Shown here piece by piece: positions 1 to 12,029 of a stretch of 64,000 nt of DNA (position 1 is its first letter; every line of letters begins with the position of its first letter). A program made the position numbers and the translations under genes. The notes below the pieces were generated by a model. The model saw nothing but the letters and a program-made list of their open reading frames with translations, did not search any database and was not told the DNA's origin. Origin of the DNA: Pieris napi (Eukaryota; Arthropoda; Insecta; Lepidoptera; Pieridae); assembly GCF_905475465.1 (NCBI RefSeq), contig NC_062253.1, positions 6,572,001 through 6,636,000 of the forward strand, read 5' to 3'.

Positions 1-566
1 TCATGACATTTAATGCAGTTACGAGGGGAGATTACAAACACCACTTAATTCAACAATATCAATCAAAACAAAGCACTGTAGAGTATTCCGTTGGAATGAA
101 AATCTCTAACTGTGACATTGTCACGGTTAAAGGTCAGCATCTAACATTGAATACTTTATAGGCATTATTTCAAATAAATACTGTAATGGAAAGGAAAAAG
201 CAAAGTTGGAACAAATAGGAGATAAAAATTGACACCGAAGGAAAGAAAATTTGACTGCAGACACTTGCAGATTGGAAAGCAGTAAACGACAGACATCAAG
301 GAACAGTTGCAACAACATCTAACATTCAGGAGACATTTGAAGATCAAGAAAGCGGTAGGATCGTATGCAGGATAGTAAAGGAAGTGGTGTACAATCATCA
401 CAACACCAATATTTTCACATATAATCAAGAGCGACTATTGGAGAATTTACACAATCCAAAATAACTTGACAAAACTGAGCATTTGCAAGTAATAAAGGAT
501 CATCTCTAAACAGAAGCTCTCGATGTATGCCACAACATCAAATTTTGTGTCAATCTCGGCTCGTAC
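1..566 (-). other. Syt1 intron, left part cut by the window edge
   Basis: Intron following the last visible Syt1 exon. I searched both strands for the remaining C2B motif (aspartate-rich third loop and C-terminal tryptophan region) and found none, so that exon lies outside the window. Otherwise AT-rich, with nothing recognisable. Confidence 0.8.
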
Positions 567-700
567 CTGTATTTGCTCGAATGGTACTTCAAAAGTAAAT
601 GACTCGTTGTAATAAGGATTCAATGTACACTTCTTGATGCTCGTTTTCTTCTTTTTGAGCCGTTTCCCGTTTTGCATTAGAGCTATCTTTACGTACGGAT
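567..700 (-). CDS. Syt1: Syt1 C2B exon 2, last one in the window
   Basis: The exon is 134 bp with acceptor aacag/ATCC and donor CAG/gtacga. It encodes residues 325-369: SDPYVK, the lysine patch (KRLKKKKT) that binds acidic lipids and SNAREs in known synaptotagmins, and NPYYNESF. The frame must continue in an exon to the left of position 1. Confidence 0.97.
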
Positions 701-3700
701 CTGTTGTCACCAACAGGAGCAGATATGAAAAAGATAAAGAAATTATTTAGTTCATCTATAAAGACTATGCTACGAAAGCTACACAATTAAGCTTACAAAT
801 CTACAATATACCTGAGAACGGTATAAAATTATTGATGTACTAACTACTTTGAAATGGTTAAATGGGAAATGCTTTCTTGGACTGTTATAAAGTGTTATTA
901 ATTCGCATTACACCAAAAATATAATTGTGACATGAAAAGTAACAGTTTTAGGTTTTGTGGATAAAACTATGTAATATTACGGATGAAATGGAATATAATT
1001 ATAAACAAATTTATAAACGAAATCTGGCGACATTTTCACGTAGATTCTATTTTTTACGCATGTTTTTTGTATGAGCTACTAACTCGAATAAAAAATAACT
1101 TCAAAAATAATTTTACCTATTAAATCCTGAAAAAGACGAATTTTATTTGAGACAGTTTAAAATAATTATCGTTGAAATTTCTCTTACCTGAGAGACCACC
1201 GACATCCATTTTCTTGAGGTTTTTAGCTTCCAAGATGACCACGGTAAGTTTTCCAGCAGTTGGTACATATCTCAACGAGAAACATATATCTCCCAACTTG
1301 TTATCCTGTAACCCACATGTATTTACCAATATATCATAGGAAAAACAAAAACTAAAAAAAAATTGCTTAATTAGAACGTTTTTATTTGTTGTGTGTTATC
1401 GTTGTCAAAATTAGGGGTTTTGGTTCGTGAGCTATGAAAGACTGTTAGGATAATTTTGTGTAAGGAATATAATTTTTGATACACGGATTTAAAAAGCTAT
1501 TGTAAAATATAATACGGGCCATTAAATCGCGGCTTAGGGCGGATAAGGGTAACAAACATTTCTTTAAACCAAAGAAAACGAAACAAAATTTTAGCACCGT
1601 GTGGTCCTAGTGAAGCATTGTTATGGGGTTTAGGATAACCAACAAAGTTCATCAAGTATTGCTATATATATCACAAAATTGCGCACTTGATGAACAATGT
1701 CGAGAGTGCATTAGATGCCACAGACCATAGTTTATAAAGGGCTCAAACGGATTTTGCATCTATGAGGATAATAAACATTTATTTCGGCAATATTCCCATT
1801 GCGTTACGTATAACGTTTTAGCATAAACTCATCTAAACATTGAATAACACAAGACTATGTCAAAAACGTTCACAACAAACCAATCTAAGTTTAAGCACAC
1901 ATCCTGGCCGAAACTTGATTACGATCTGTTGCCGAAATGATGCCAATTAGCGTGACACCCAGCTCAAATCATAAACTTACCCTTGCTCTTGTATGGTATT
2001 TATGAAATTGTACAAATACCTGACGTCCGGATTGCCATTTTAGAAACAGATCGCAATTATCTATTGAATAAAGTGATTATATAGCAATAAATAAAGAATG
2101 GCTAAACCACTAAAGAATTCAGCGTCTGCTCACTTCTGGACTACTCCATATTACCGTCTAATAAATTACTTTTAATCGAAGAACAAATACACTAATTTCT
2201 TTAGTGTGTGATAAATATATAAACATATTACATAAAACATACTTACACAGATTTCACATATAAATGCAACATAGACCATCGCACTATAAACATATAATAT
2301 TGCATTATTAAACAAATGCTATCACTACAAGTGCGTAACTATACATTTGATTAAAATGAGCGGCAATAATAAACGATCTCCTTTATGTATCCATAGACAA
2401 TAAAAAAAATACTCTAAAAAGTTTTTACTTGACCGTTGGCTGAATTGCGCATAGGTTAATAATTTCTCAATAAATAGTATTATTGTTAGTTGTACAGCTT
2501 TTAATGCGAATATTATTAATTTTTTATTATAGCATTAATTTCAAAAGCTATTTTAAATCGTTGTATTAAGCTCATTATATCGGTGACTATAAGAACACGA
2601 GACATACATACGTGCTGGCGTGTTCACATAAGCTGACGACAGTGATATATTTCCCCGAATTATCATTATATGAGTCAAAATACGTTATAGGTTTTATTTA
2701 TGGAATATTATATTGACAGGTTTTGGAGGCTTAGCTGGCAGACTTATACTGATTATAATAAGTCGTCTATATATACAATTAATCTTTATATAGATTATAG
2801 TAAAACATCAGTCTCGAAAATGATAATTCAGAGCCATAAACATATTAGTAGACAGTGATGACATTCATGCAACATTCCCCAGCCGCAATACTTAAAATAA
2901 ATAAAGTGTTGGATGGATCAAATAAAATATAAAAAACTGAAAATAAATATGGTTTGATGGGTGATGATAGGTAAGGTGATGAAACTTATATAATATTCCT
3001 TTAAATACCTAGCTGATATCTCAATTTACGACTTAAACTTCTTATTATTCACCAAATCATATGAAATTCTGTGTATTTATATAACTTCAATGAAACGTGT
3101 TTTTGAATTTTTCCAAAATATACATCTCGATGTGTCTCAAAATAATACTTACGTGAATGATCATTTCGTTTTGAAGCGGCATGCAAGATTGTCAGGACAC
3201 AATCAAACACAGCCAAGCAGAGCAGAGAAAATATGGAGAAAAAGAGAAAAAAACCAAGTAAATACATTTTTGCTGTCCAAATTAATTTATCAAAAAATAA
3301 ATGACGTTATCATCCATTTTGAGGATGCTTGATTTTGGATAATACTGTTACGCTGTACTTACGTTTCACATTAAATAATGAGTGGTAATACCAATATAGA
3401 ACTTTAATGAACCCTGAAATTGATATATATTTGATCATACATACAACTAGGCGGTGGTCGAAGTATATAGTTTATGTCACCATCAAGGATCCTCGTAAAA
3501 AGTAAGAGTGCAGTAAATTGAAAATATCATATTCTTTCCCTTTATAAACGTTATATTAGAAAATTTTCTCTTACGTATGACATTTTTACGATTTTAAATA
3601 ACTATTGGTATTAGATGTTCATATTTTTAAAGGGAAGAATACTAAAAATGCCGTACAAGCAAAACACATCCAATACTTACTTAAAAAAAACCTGGATGTG

Positions 3701-6666
3701 ATCTGCAAGTGTAGCCTAAAGCTAAGAAAAAATATAAAATAGTTTTCTCAGTACTGTCCGCGTACCCATCGCCTTGTTTGAGGTACCATGACTATAAGTG
3801 CAATATGAATGTTATGTACGTATGTACCTCCATACATAGTACCTACATGGCAATGTGTGTAAGCCAAAATGAACTGTTGATGTGACCTGGGTGTAACTCA
3901 ACCGTATAATTGTTTACATTTTTGTAATTTCAACATACCTTTGCACTTATTCTGCCATTTAATGGAATATTTATCTGCATTTTATTCATAATTCCAAAGT
4001 ATAAAAATTACTAAAAATTGGATGATACCTGCTCTGTTGTATAAAATAGTATTAATACGTTCTGAAGGAAGAGGTTATCTGAGTTTTATTTGAAGTCGGA
4101 ACCGCACCTGTCCACCCTCGCCTTCCACACTCTGCAACTCACGCCATTCTTCAATAGTCTGGGCAAGATCCACCTGGCATAGAGGTACCTTCACCTCACC
4201 GATCTGGTCGTGCTTGGAGAAGCGATCGAAGTCGAAGATCGCGAATACCAGTGTCTTGTTCATAGCATCAGCGTAAGGAACGTTCTGTGTACAAATGGTC
4301 ATTAAATGTGCTCATATCAACTGCTTAATTTATGTAGTCAGTTCATTTGACAGTAATCTTACCTTAAACACAAAAGTTTCGTTGAAGACAGGACTGAGCG
4401 TTTTTCGATGCACTTTAGTTTCGAACTTCTTCTTCTTATCAGGTAGAAGATATACTTTTACATAGGGATCAGACGTTCCACCCATGTCTAAAGCCGGCAA
4501 TTCTTCAGCTTGAATTACTGTCACCGACAAGCTGTTACTGTTAAAGTCATACTCCAACTGGAAAGCAACGTGATGATGAAATACCAAGTGACACAAAATG
4601 TTATCAGTATGGAGTGAGGAACATAATTGAACTTAAAACTGGAAATGCAAAAAAACAATTGAAAACAAATCGGATACAGAAAATGAAACTTGATGATGTC
4701 TAATGTAAGCTAAAATGAACCGGTAAATATGATCTGTATGCAGTTTTGAACAACATATTTAGACCATTAAGTTTCATCCTCCAGGTCGGCCCGCCAGTTT
4801 CTTCATTACCTACCTTATATTGAACTTTTCCAAGTTTTATTTCTTCTTTCTTTTCTTCGCCTTCATCAGGTTCCTCTGCATTCTCCGTTAGCTCTTCCAT
4901 GTCCGGCTGCACCTACATGCACGTCCCGCGGCAAATTTCACATGAATATAGGATTTCTTATTAATAAAGGTGAGTGTCAATGTGACGGCAAACTTGATAT
5001 TGAAAATTTACCAAGGGAATTCCCCAAATCTATCAGTTCAATATACGAACTTTCCACAAAGGTGATACTTGTTGATACTTGAATTGAATGGAGTGGATGC
5101 AATTTAAACGAACACAATACCTTTTCCTTATAAGCAGAACCGAGGAGCTGGACGGACTTGAAATCAACTCCCTTCATTCCCTTCTTGCCATCCTTGGAGC
5201 GTCTCTTGCGGAAACACCGCCGTATGCAACAGAAGCATACTCCCAAAACCACCACCCCTACCCCTGTGATAGATTCGCAAATTTAAGAGTTAGACACGGC
5301 GTTCCTTTATACGTGATGTAGGTACTCAATCTTTGCATTATAAAAAAGCCTGCGGAATCAAATTGCGTCTGCTTTCTATAATTTGTTTAGGTTTTTATAG
5401 CTGATGAGCGGTCAGCTGTGCCTGAAGGTTGATGATTTTTAAATCTTAGACAAAACGTCACGATGTTTTGATGGTGATAATCAAACAAGTATTAATTACG
5501 AAGAAATCTATTGAGACACGGCCGAGATTTGAACGGACGATTAGAGCGTTGAGAATCGCATGATTAGACTAGAAAGCCATCACTGCTCTTTAAAAACTTA
5601 TAAATTGTCTAATACACTTGTTCTTGTTTTTTGCTTCATTTTCACATAGAAAGCCTGCAAAAATCTTTGTTTCAAAACTACTAACCAACTAGAATTGCAA
5701 CCAGCTGCCATGGTTCAATATTCATATTCCGAGCCAAATGTTCTGTTTTCTCCATTAAGCTCTCCTGTGTCGTCGTGATGATGGGAAGCTCTGGTTCTGT
5801 AGATCCCGTCAGAACTGTCATTGAGGCATTTGTTGTTCCTAAGAAAATGGAAATGGAAAATCGTCTTTAATATCAAGTTTATCGTTTACATCCTTATTTT
5901 TATTAAACGAAAGTATAACGTTTAAACGGGTGGTATTTAGTATGAAATTGTTATATACTTATAAAATATTGACTCCATTTGAACTTGATATTAGTATCTA
6001 CTCAAGTAGCATAGCATATAAATTTAGAAATATGAATGAAAAGATTCTTCTTACTCTAACGATAATATTGATCCGCTTCCCTTTAATATAAGGAAACGTT
6101 ATTACGGGATATTAATAGATACGCCCACACGAGCTGAACATAAATATGGTTCTATATTGTAAAATAATTTTAGTAATGATGCCCTATCTTTCAAGCAATA
6201 ACCTTAAAAAACATTCAAAAATTCAATTATAGTCTAGAATTAATTATATGTAATAAGTTAAGACGACTCATTGGTCTAGTGGTTAGTACCCCTGACTGCG
6301 AATCCATGGGTCCCGGGTTCGATCCCCGGCTGAGACGTACATCGATGTGATGAGCATTTGGTGTTGTGCTTAGGTCTTGGGTGTTTAAATATGTATTTAT
6401 ATGTCTATCTATCTATGATATGTATGTATATCCATTGCCTAGTACCCATAACACAAGCTTCACCAGCTTAGCATGTGACTAAGTGAATTGGTGTGAATTG
6501 TCTTTAAAAAAAAAAAGTCTACGGACTCTAAGACAAGACTGTTCTTCTCTTATTTCTTGCTAATAAAATTATACAGACCTGGAGCCTGAATGGTGACAGA
6601 GGTTGAGCTGGCCTCCACCTTGGGAGGGGCCTCCGCTTCCCGGCGCCATCGCAGATGCGGTGACAT
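567..6666 (-). CDS. Syt1: Synaptotagmin 1, 3'-incomplete, eight coding exons
   Basis: This gene encodes the synaptic-vesicle calcium sensor that triggers SNARE-driven neurotransmitter release. Coding exons, in transcript order, are 6579-6666, 5686-5838, 5121-5263, 4814-4912, 4363-4557, 4108-4284, 1188-1305 and 567-700. All junctions have AG/GT borders and keep phase, giving 369 residues. Seen in order: a short luminal N-terminus with an N-A-S sequon at residue 33; a single membrane segment at about 73-94; juxtamembrane cysteines 90, 92, 93 and 97 that could be palmitoylated; a basic and then acidic linker; C2A (about 162-285) with calcium-ligand aspartates 185, 191, 244, 246 and 252; and C2B from about 286 with D319, D325 and the lysine patch 340-343. 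The final part of C2B, with its remaining aspartates, is not in the window. The linker and C2 domains resemble fly Syt1 closely; the N-terminus differs from fly and looks lepidopteran. Confidence 0.96.
1188..1305 (-). CDS. Syt1: Syt1 C2B exon 1
   Basis: The exon is 118 bp with acceptor tacag/GAT and donor CAG/gtaaga, after a 2.8-kb intron. It encodes residues 286-324 plus the first base of D325: the start of C2B, with motif LGDICFSLRYVPTAGKL and the first calcium ligand, in KKMDVGG. Confidence 0.97.
1306..4107 (-). other. Syt1 2.8-kb intron between C2A and C2B
   Basis: AT-rich intron between the C2A and C2B exons. No coding exon or clear repeat family was seen on either strand; the small open frames at 3049-3332 look random. 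The 701-1187 intron is likewise featureless. Confidence 0.75.
4108..4284 (-). CDS. Syt1: Syt1 C2A exon 2
   Basis: The exon is 177 bp with acceptor cacag/AACG and donor CAG/gtgcgg. It encodes residues 227-285 and includes the calcium-binding loop FDFDRFSKHDQIG with three ligand aspartates (244, 246, 252). If this donor is not used, the frame stays open for ten more codons and stops at 4077-4075. Confidence 0.97.
4363..4557 (-). CDS. Syt1: Syt1 C2A exon 1
   Basis: The exon is 195 bp with acceptor ttccag/TTG and donor AAG/gtaaga. It encodes residues 162-226, beginning LEYDFNSNSL. It carries the first two calcium-ligand aspartates (ALDMGG and TSDPYV) and the polybasic PDKKKKFETK loop of C2A. Confidence 0.97.
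4814..4912 (-). CDS. Syt1: Syt1 acidic linker exon
   Basis: The exon is 99 bp with acceptor tgtag/GTG and donor AAG/gtaggt. It encodes VQPDMEELTENAEE followed by an E/K-rich stretch, residues 129-161, joining the membrane anchor to C2A. The start of this sequence is the same as in fly Syt1. Confidence 0.94.
5121..5263 (-). CDS. Syt1: Syt1 exon with membrane helix end, cysteine cluster and basic linker
   Basis: The acceptor is cacag/GGGTAG and the donor AAG/gtattg. It finishes the valine-rich transmembrane helix, followed by C-F-C-C-I-R-R-C and the basic stop-transfer R-K-R-R. It continues with the conserved linker motif FKSVQLLGSAYKEK, which is nearly identical in fly Syt1. Residues 81-128. 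Confidence 0.95.
5686..5838 (-). CDS. Syt1: Syt1 exon with luminal segment and start of membrane anchor
   Basis: The acceptor is cttag/GAAC and the donor G/gttagt. It encodes residues 30-81: a Thr/Ser-rich luminal stretch with an N-glycosylation sequon (N33-A-S), then W-Q-L-V-A-I-L-V, the start of the transmembrane helix. It is 153 bp long, and phase 1 is kept on both sides. Confidence 0.9.
6262..6516 (+). repeat. tRNA-derived SINE inside a Syt1 intron
   Basis: The head is tRNA-like, with an A box (TGGTCTAGTGG) and a B box (GGTTCGATCCC) in correct order and spacing for an internal Pol III promoter. A non-tRNA body of about 180 bp follows, ending in a run of 11 A at 6506-6516. It lies antisense to Syt1 between its first two coding exons. 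The head cannot be a working tRNA: the 3' half merges into the SINE body. No clear target duplication was seen. Confidence 0.85.
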
Positions 6667-6668
6667 GA
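6579..6668 (-). CDS. Syt1: Syt1 first coding exon
   Basis: The start codon is at 6666-6664 and begins MSPHLRWRRE. Only TC separates the ATG from a pyrimidine-rich acceptor (ttttgttgccag), so the 5' UTR is mostly on an upstream exon. The exon gives residues 1-29 plus one base of codon 30 and ends at a GTCTGT donor. This segment is predicted to lie in the vesicle lumen. It shares little with fly Syt1, so the start rests on the splice site and on reading-frame continuity. Confidence 0.85.
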
Positions 6669-7602
6669 CTGGCAACAAAAGAACTTCAATTTATTTCAAT
6701 TAAAAGACTATTACTATATAATGCGATGGTCACCGTATTATTAACGTAACATACAGTAAGGACAGCATCAGCAATCTCTTCGTATGCTTCTATTCTCACA
6801 TATATTTTGAGACACAAATAGTGTACGGCTTAGAAGCTTTGATACGTCTTAACAGTCTCTTCTAAATGAATTACAGTATATGAATGAATTATCTTTCTAA
6901 GGTTTAATAGTATATTTAAAATCGCATGATGATTGATCACTGTATGAGAGACAAGCATCAGTGCCTTCGCTGCTTTATCTTTTGTAGTAATTATAAACAT
7001 AAGGTTTTAATGCTATGTAAATGTTTATGAGGCTTCTTAATAGCTCTTAAATTATTTTGCGTTAATATTAACATTACAAGGTATTATTCCTTCCATACAT
7101 TAAATAACAATGATCAAATTAAAACTTAACTTAAATTAAAATTACTTAATTTGAAACGAATATGTTAACCATACCTCAGAGAAAATTGAGATATAAGAGG
7201 TCATTGAAGTAATTAATTGTATGTCAAAAAAGGTTATATTAAATACATATGAAAAATACCTAATTCTGGTAGTTTCTGGGTCATGGCTAGTTGCAAATCA
7301 GTCTTTGAAATCTCGTACATAAATTAATCAATTTCAATGGCTTTATATTTAAACATATATGATTATATATAATAAGCAGAAGAAAAGAATGCAACCACAA
7401 CTCAAATATAGAATATAATACCTAGGTACGAATCGATTGTTGTCTGCGCCAATATTAAAAATTAATACCCGTAAAAGATTCGAGAAATAACGCAGATTCC
7501 ACTTCAAAAAATGATTAATTATTTAAAGTACACTCCAAGCTTGGATAAAATCTGGATGGGTACTTAACTCGGTTTCAGGGATTAAATGAAATATGAACTG
7601 AC
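6669..7602 (-). other. Probable Syt1 5' intron
   Basis: AT-rich DNA between the first coding exon and a strong donor-like site on the minus strand (AAAG/GTCAGT at 7603/7602). If that donor is real, this is the intron joining a 5' UTR exon to the first coding exon. No other feature seen. Confidence 0.4.
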
Positions 7603-7800
7603 CTTTGATATAACGTGATACTTCAGCAAATCCGAATGTTTATTCAGGCTACCACTAAGCACTATTTAGATTCATTTCCATCAAAGATTTTCGAATGGAT
7701 GTTCCCGTGCTAGAAGCTGGGACGGTGATGCGCGCGCAACGGATCGATGTCGCTGCGCGGCGCAGTGCCTTCAGGCAGCTATCTCACGTTTACGTCACAC
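7603..7800 (-). promoter_or_regulatory. Candidate Syt1 5' UTR exon and promoter
   Basis: The only clearly GC- and CpG-rich patch near the gene, at about 7690-7795 (minus-strand pieces GCGCCGCGCAGCG and GCGCGCGCATCACC). It is followed in the transcript direction by a consensus-like donor at 7603/7602. A CRE-like TGACGTAA sits at 7798-7791 on the minus strand. The first coding exon needs an upstream UTR exon, so the position fits. No transcript evidence is available; a more distant start is equally possible. Confidence 0.4.
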
Positions 7801-9575
7801 ATTGCGTACTTTGAAGACTTTACACCAAATGCTATTACATACGCTGAATGAAACCTGCCTCTGTTTAGGCTTTGCATTCAAAACGTCGAGCAAGACGAGA
7901 ATTTCGATATTTATACATTATTTGCTTCGCTACAAAATCTATTTAGCGTTTAAACATTCATTAGAAAGGAAAGAAATGATTCCTTTGAAATAACTTAATT
8001 ATATATAGGAAATGATTCTAGAACAAAATAATTGTTATGTCGAATGAAATTATAAAATGACAGCCTTGCATGATATAGAACACTGAACTTGTAGAGCTAC
8101 AAAATCGGGGTCAAAACTCATAACAAACCTTATATAATAGAACCTATTAAAAAGAACTCGGCTAAAGTACTGTTATTATAAGTACGCTTCCTATCCGTCC
8201 GGGAATTCAGGCCACGAGGACTAAGGTATTCCCTCGATATAATATAGACCTATTTGTCTTTAAAGAAAATGGGTGTGAGCGGTTATTTAAGCTTTAAAGT
8301 GAAGGGAGATAACACATGAAGGACCTCGAGCATTAAGTAGTCGTGGCGTAACATCAAAGATAAAATATTCAATAGATATATTTTTAGAAGGCTGAAACCC
8401 TAAATGAGGAAAATGTTCTGCAAAGACGATGAAACTATTAAGAAATTGGTTTGTATAGCTATTTTCATTTTAAAAATGGCGTAACCTTTTCAACGAATCG
8501 ATTTATAGTCAAAGCCCACGCAAAATATTTAAAAACATTTCCATAACGTGTAGGTGCAACGTTCCGCCCTTATAGTTCAATATGCAACTAATATAACTAA
8601 GTAGGTTACATTTTGCGCGACACGTGAATACCTAGTAGGTACTTTACATGAAAATAGTACTGGATTATACTAAACACAAAAAGACATCTTCATCTTCTTA
8701 CATCCAATGAAAATTAGCAGTCATATATTAATAAAATATACCTCCCAAGTCCCCCAATATACTTTTTGTTAAGACCTTAAGTACCGCAATATGTGCTACT
8801 GTAATCCTAAAGTCGCTATTTCTTAAAGAACAACCAAATATTTGGAATAATTTATTAATTTCCTGTAAGTGAGTGTGCACATTTTCTTTTTTTCCTTTAT
8901 AATAAAGCCATTCCTGAAATATCATAACCTCCATTAGAGTATATTCTTTAGAATTTTCTAGATCTAACTGGCGAGTTTAGAGTTACTACCAGGAAAATTT
9001 ACGGTATTTTCGATTAAGATAGAAGAGTCTTTTTTTTTCTTGATTTGTTTAAAAAAAATAAACGAATCATTAGGATTAGTTTATGTTTTAACCCGCGACG
9101 CAAAAAGGATATTTGTAATTAGTTTGTGTATGTGGCATCGTACTAAACAAATGGATCGATTTTGTTGCGATTTTTTGTGATTGGGAAATGTTTAGCTACA
9201 ATTTACTAATCGATTCAGATCCGAACAAGATTATACAAACGTAATGAATATTTGCTTTATGTTTGACCTCAGAAAATAACTGAGTGTCTTCCCCTTTATA
9301 GAGACTGTAAGTAGTGCTATTGCACATTTTCTTATGTTAAATATCCTCTTCTGTTAATTCGATTTAAATTACTTATTAGTTTTAACGTAGATCGTAACAT
9401 TACGATAACATAATGATAAACATAAGGTTAGAACTTATTGTATTTGCGTAAAATGGTAATCTTTCTCGATATGTACGATACAATTAATATAAGAATTGAC
9501 TTTGACTAATAATGTTAAATATCACTTATATAATAATAAAATAATATACATTGAAATAAATAACTAAACTTAACA
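7801..9575. other. AT-rich DNA with no recognised feature
   Basis: I see no gene, RNA or repeat family here. Short open frames at 7802-7993 and 8728-8934 lack recognisable motifs and are treated as chance. Confidence 0.6.
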
Positions 9576-9576
9576 T

Positions 9577-9864
9577 AAATTAAAATATATCATTAAAAGG
9601 AGTCCCTTTAGGCAAGGTTCCGAAGATACTGGCAGCGTTCCCCCTTTGAATTGCTAGACTAATTCTTTGTCCGAGGTAGCTGCCAGATCTTTGGTCTCCT
9701 GTGATGTCGACTAACCTTTTTGAAATTTCTTTAAAGAGCCTTAAAGCGCTAGAACCCCACGGACCAAGGGTCTCGACACCGAATGGGACAAAATCATATT
9801 CTGAGCCTAGACCCCTGTACTTGCATGCTTTATTTTTTTCAGCCGCTTCACAAGAAAACAACAT
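9577..9864 (-). pseudogene. C-terminal fragment of a retroelement polyprotein
   Basis: An open frame of about 94 codons, ending in TAA at 9577-9579, contains FVPFGVETLGPWG, a lysine/arginine-rich helix, TGDQRSGSYLGQRISLAIQRG and NAASIFGTLP. I recognise this pattern as the carboxyl end of repetitive reverse-transcriptase polyproteins found in many invertebrates, but I cannot name the family with certainty. It lacks any upstream catalytic domain here, so it is a 5'-truncated copy. A second, shorter copy of the same DNA is at about 37966-38115. Confidence 0.55.
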
Positions 9865-12025
9865 TTGGAACCATGTATGCTGGTAACATTAACGACTATG
9901 GTGCTCCAAGCTTTTTTAAATACATATTTATTTTTCAGAATTATTTCATTTTAATCATAAGATGTACTATTAGAAAACCGATGTGGTTTGTATAAATGTA
10001 ACCATAGCAGTCTTGTGTAGGAACGCGAAATATGTAAACTGAATTATTTTAAACTCATTCGACCCACACATAACACCATTGATATAAGGTTCTAAAAGAG
10101 ATTTAGGGGACATCTACAAAGTCATAGACTAAGGCAAAAAATTCGTCTTAAGATGATGTTGGGAGTTGGCCTCATTCCAACTTTTTGAACAATGTCGCTT
10201 ATAAAATCTTGATGTTAACATGGTTTGCTCGGTGACATTTTTAAATTTAACATGCAGCGGACTTGCTTATGACATTACAACAAGAAAATATTCTTTAAAA
10301 AAAGGATTAGGAACTAAATTTAAATATGAATTTTAGTAGCAGACGTAACGTTTCACTATTTACGTATTTTTCATATGTATTTAGCTTTTGAATCTGAGAC
10401 CGCATTAAAGGACTCTGAGAGATCAATTTTAAAATGTTTATAATATAACAAATCTTCTAATGGTATTTAAATAAATAAATGTCATTCATGATTCATGGAT
10501 TGACGTAGTGAGTCCTTTTCAATTGTGGTCAGAGACAAGAGACTGATATGTCAAGTTGTGACATAACAATTTAATTGTTGAGTCTACTGATATGACGCCA
10601 TTAACGCCATCTATTGTCGCGAAATTAGTTTTATAATACTTTTATAAAAATATTAATTCGTGCGCCTAATTTTTCAGTAGGTATAAACTTAAGAATTATA
10701 TAACTGCTCAGTTGTCTATTACTTTATAAATTAGTGCACAAAGCGACTGCACGTTTGTTAAACTATTATTTTTTTAGATTTATGAGGCGATTGGAATTAA
10801 TTTTTATGATGATGTTCATAATGGTCAATAAATAAATATTGTTGTCATTATCAGTCTAGTGTGTACCTTTTTGTGTAAAAAAATACTTGCTCATGAACAA
10901 ATGTTGACTTTTAATAGATGTAAATAAGACTTATACTCAAAAACATTGATAATACATATACTAAGCGAATGTAGATTACAAAAGATTTATCCGTTAAAAG
11001 TTAAGCAACACATGTCAAGGCTAGAACCTTGATGGGGTTGTTTGTATTAGCCTCGAAACTATCGATCCTAGAGATCTCGCCTCGGAATAGGGGCTTAGAG
11101 AGAGCATCTGACGCTGGCCTTGGTCAGGACTTACCATTTCTATCCTAATTATATTATGTCATAATATTTTTTTTTTAATTTTATACTTATGCTCTGTCCA
11201 CGCATAATTTAAACAATACTACTAATCTGCTCAAAAGTGTATTATTATTTTTTTTCTAGACGATAGAATAAACTAGTGAATATTGTTCGTACTGTATAGT
11301 ATGTATTCTCATACAAACTCAGTCGGTGGCAAAAAATAATTCCTTACACTTAAAGTTATCACAAAAACATTTGGCTTTTTGTGATTTAGAAGTATGATTT
11401 AAGAACAACACTTAATACAAACTAAAAACGATTTTCCAATGTCAAAATTCACTGCTTTGCCGTCTGGGAGTCAGAATTAACGCGAGCCCGGCGTTGTGGT
11501 GGCATTACGTTGCTGACTTATATTATATGCTACACCAAATAACTAAAAAGGTATCCTTATTGACAAAAATTCTAATAAGTTAATTTTATTTACATAATAT
11601 TAAAAGCAATTGTCTATCGCGATTCTTAGAACCCTCCAGCGTGTCTCAAACCCAAAAATCTACATGTATCCGGTAAAAAGCTGACTGATCAACTTGTGTT
11701 TCAAACAAAATGACGAAAGAAACAAATGCAAGCTGAGTCCCAGTCCTAGCTTGGATTGTGGAGTCACTTCATTACTTTTATTATTGTGTAATAAAACCTT
11801 ACTGACTATAACTATACGTATAGTTAGGCACAAATTACGAGTAGTAATTGTTTAATGTACATGTTCCTGTTTGTACATTTGTTTAATCTTCACAGGTGAT
11901 GCTTACACAACTTATATTTGATAAGTGTAATCTTTTTCTTCGATATATGACTCTTAATGTGAAATGAAGTTATTCGGTATGTTCACGAAAACTATTAATG
12001 AATGTAAATATTAATAATACTATAC
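9865..12025. other. AT-rich DNA with no recognised feature
   Basis: No supportable gene or repeat family. The sequence is strongly AT-biased, with stop codons in all frames. Confidence 0.55.
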
Positions 12026-12029
12026 ACTA

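Noticed and set aside
447..566. C-terminal extension of Syt1 by reading past 567
   Set aside because: The residues after the donor (VRAEIDTKF...) do not resemble C2B, while a good GT donor sits exactly at the domain-consistent point.
3049..3332. Overlapping frames on both strands inside the Syt1 intron
   Set aside because: Low-complexity, mutually overlapping, no synaptotagmin similarity.
6262..6340. tRNA gene
   Set aside because: A and B boxes are good, but no complete cloverleaf with a paired acceptor stem, and the sequence runs into a SINE body with a poly-A end.
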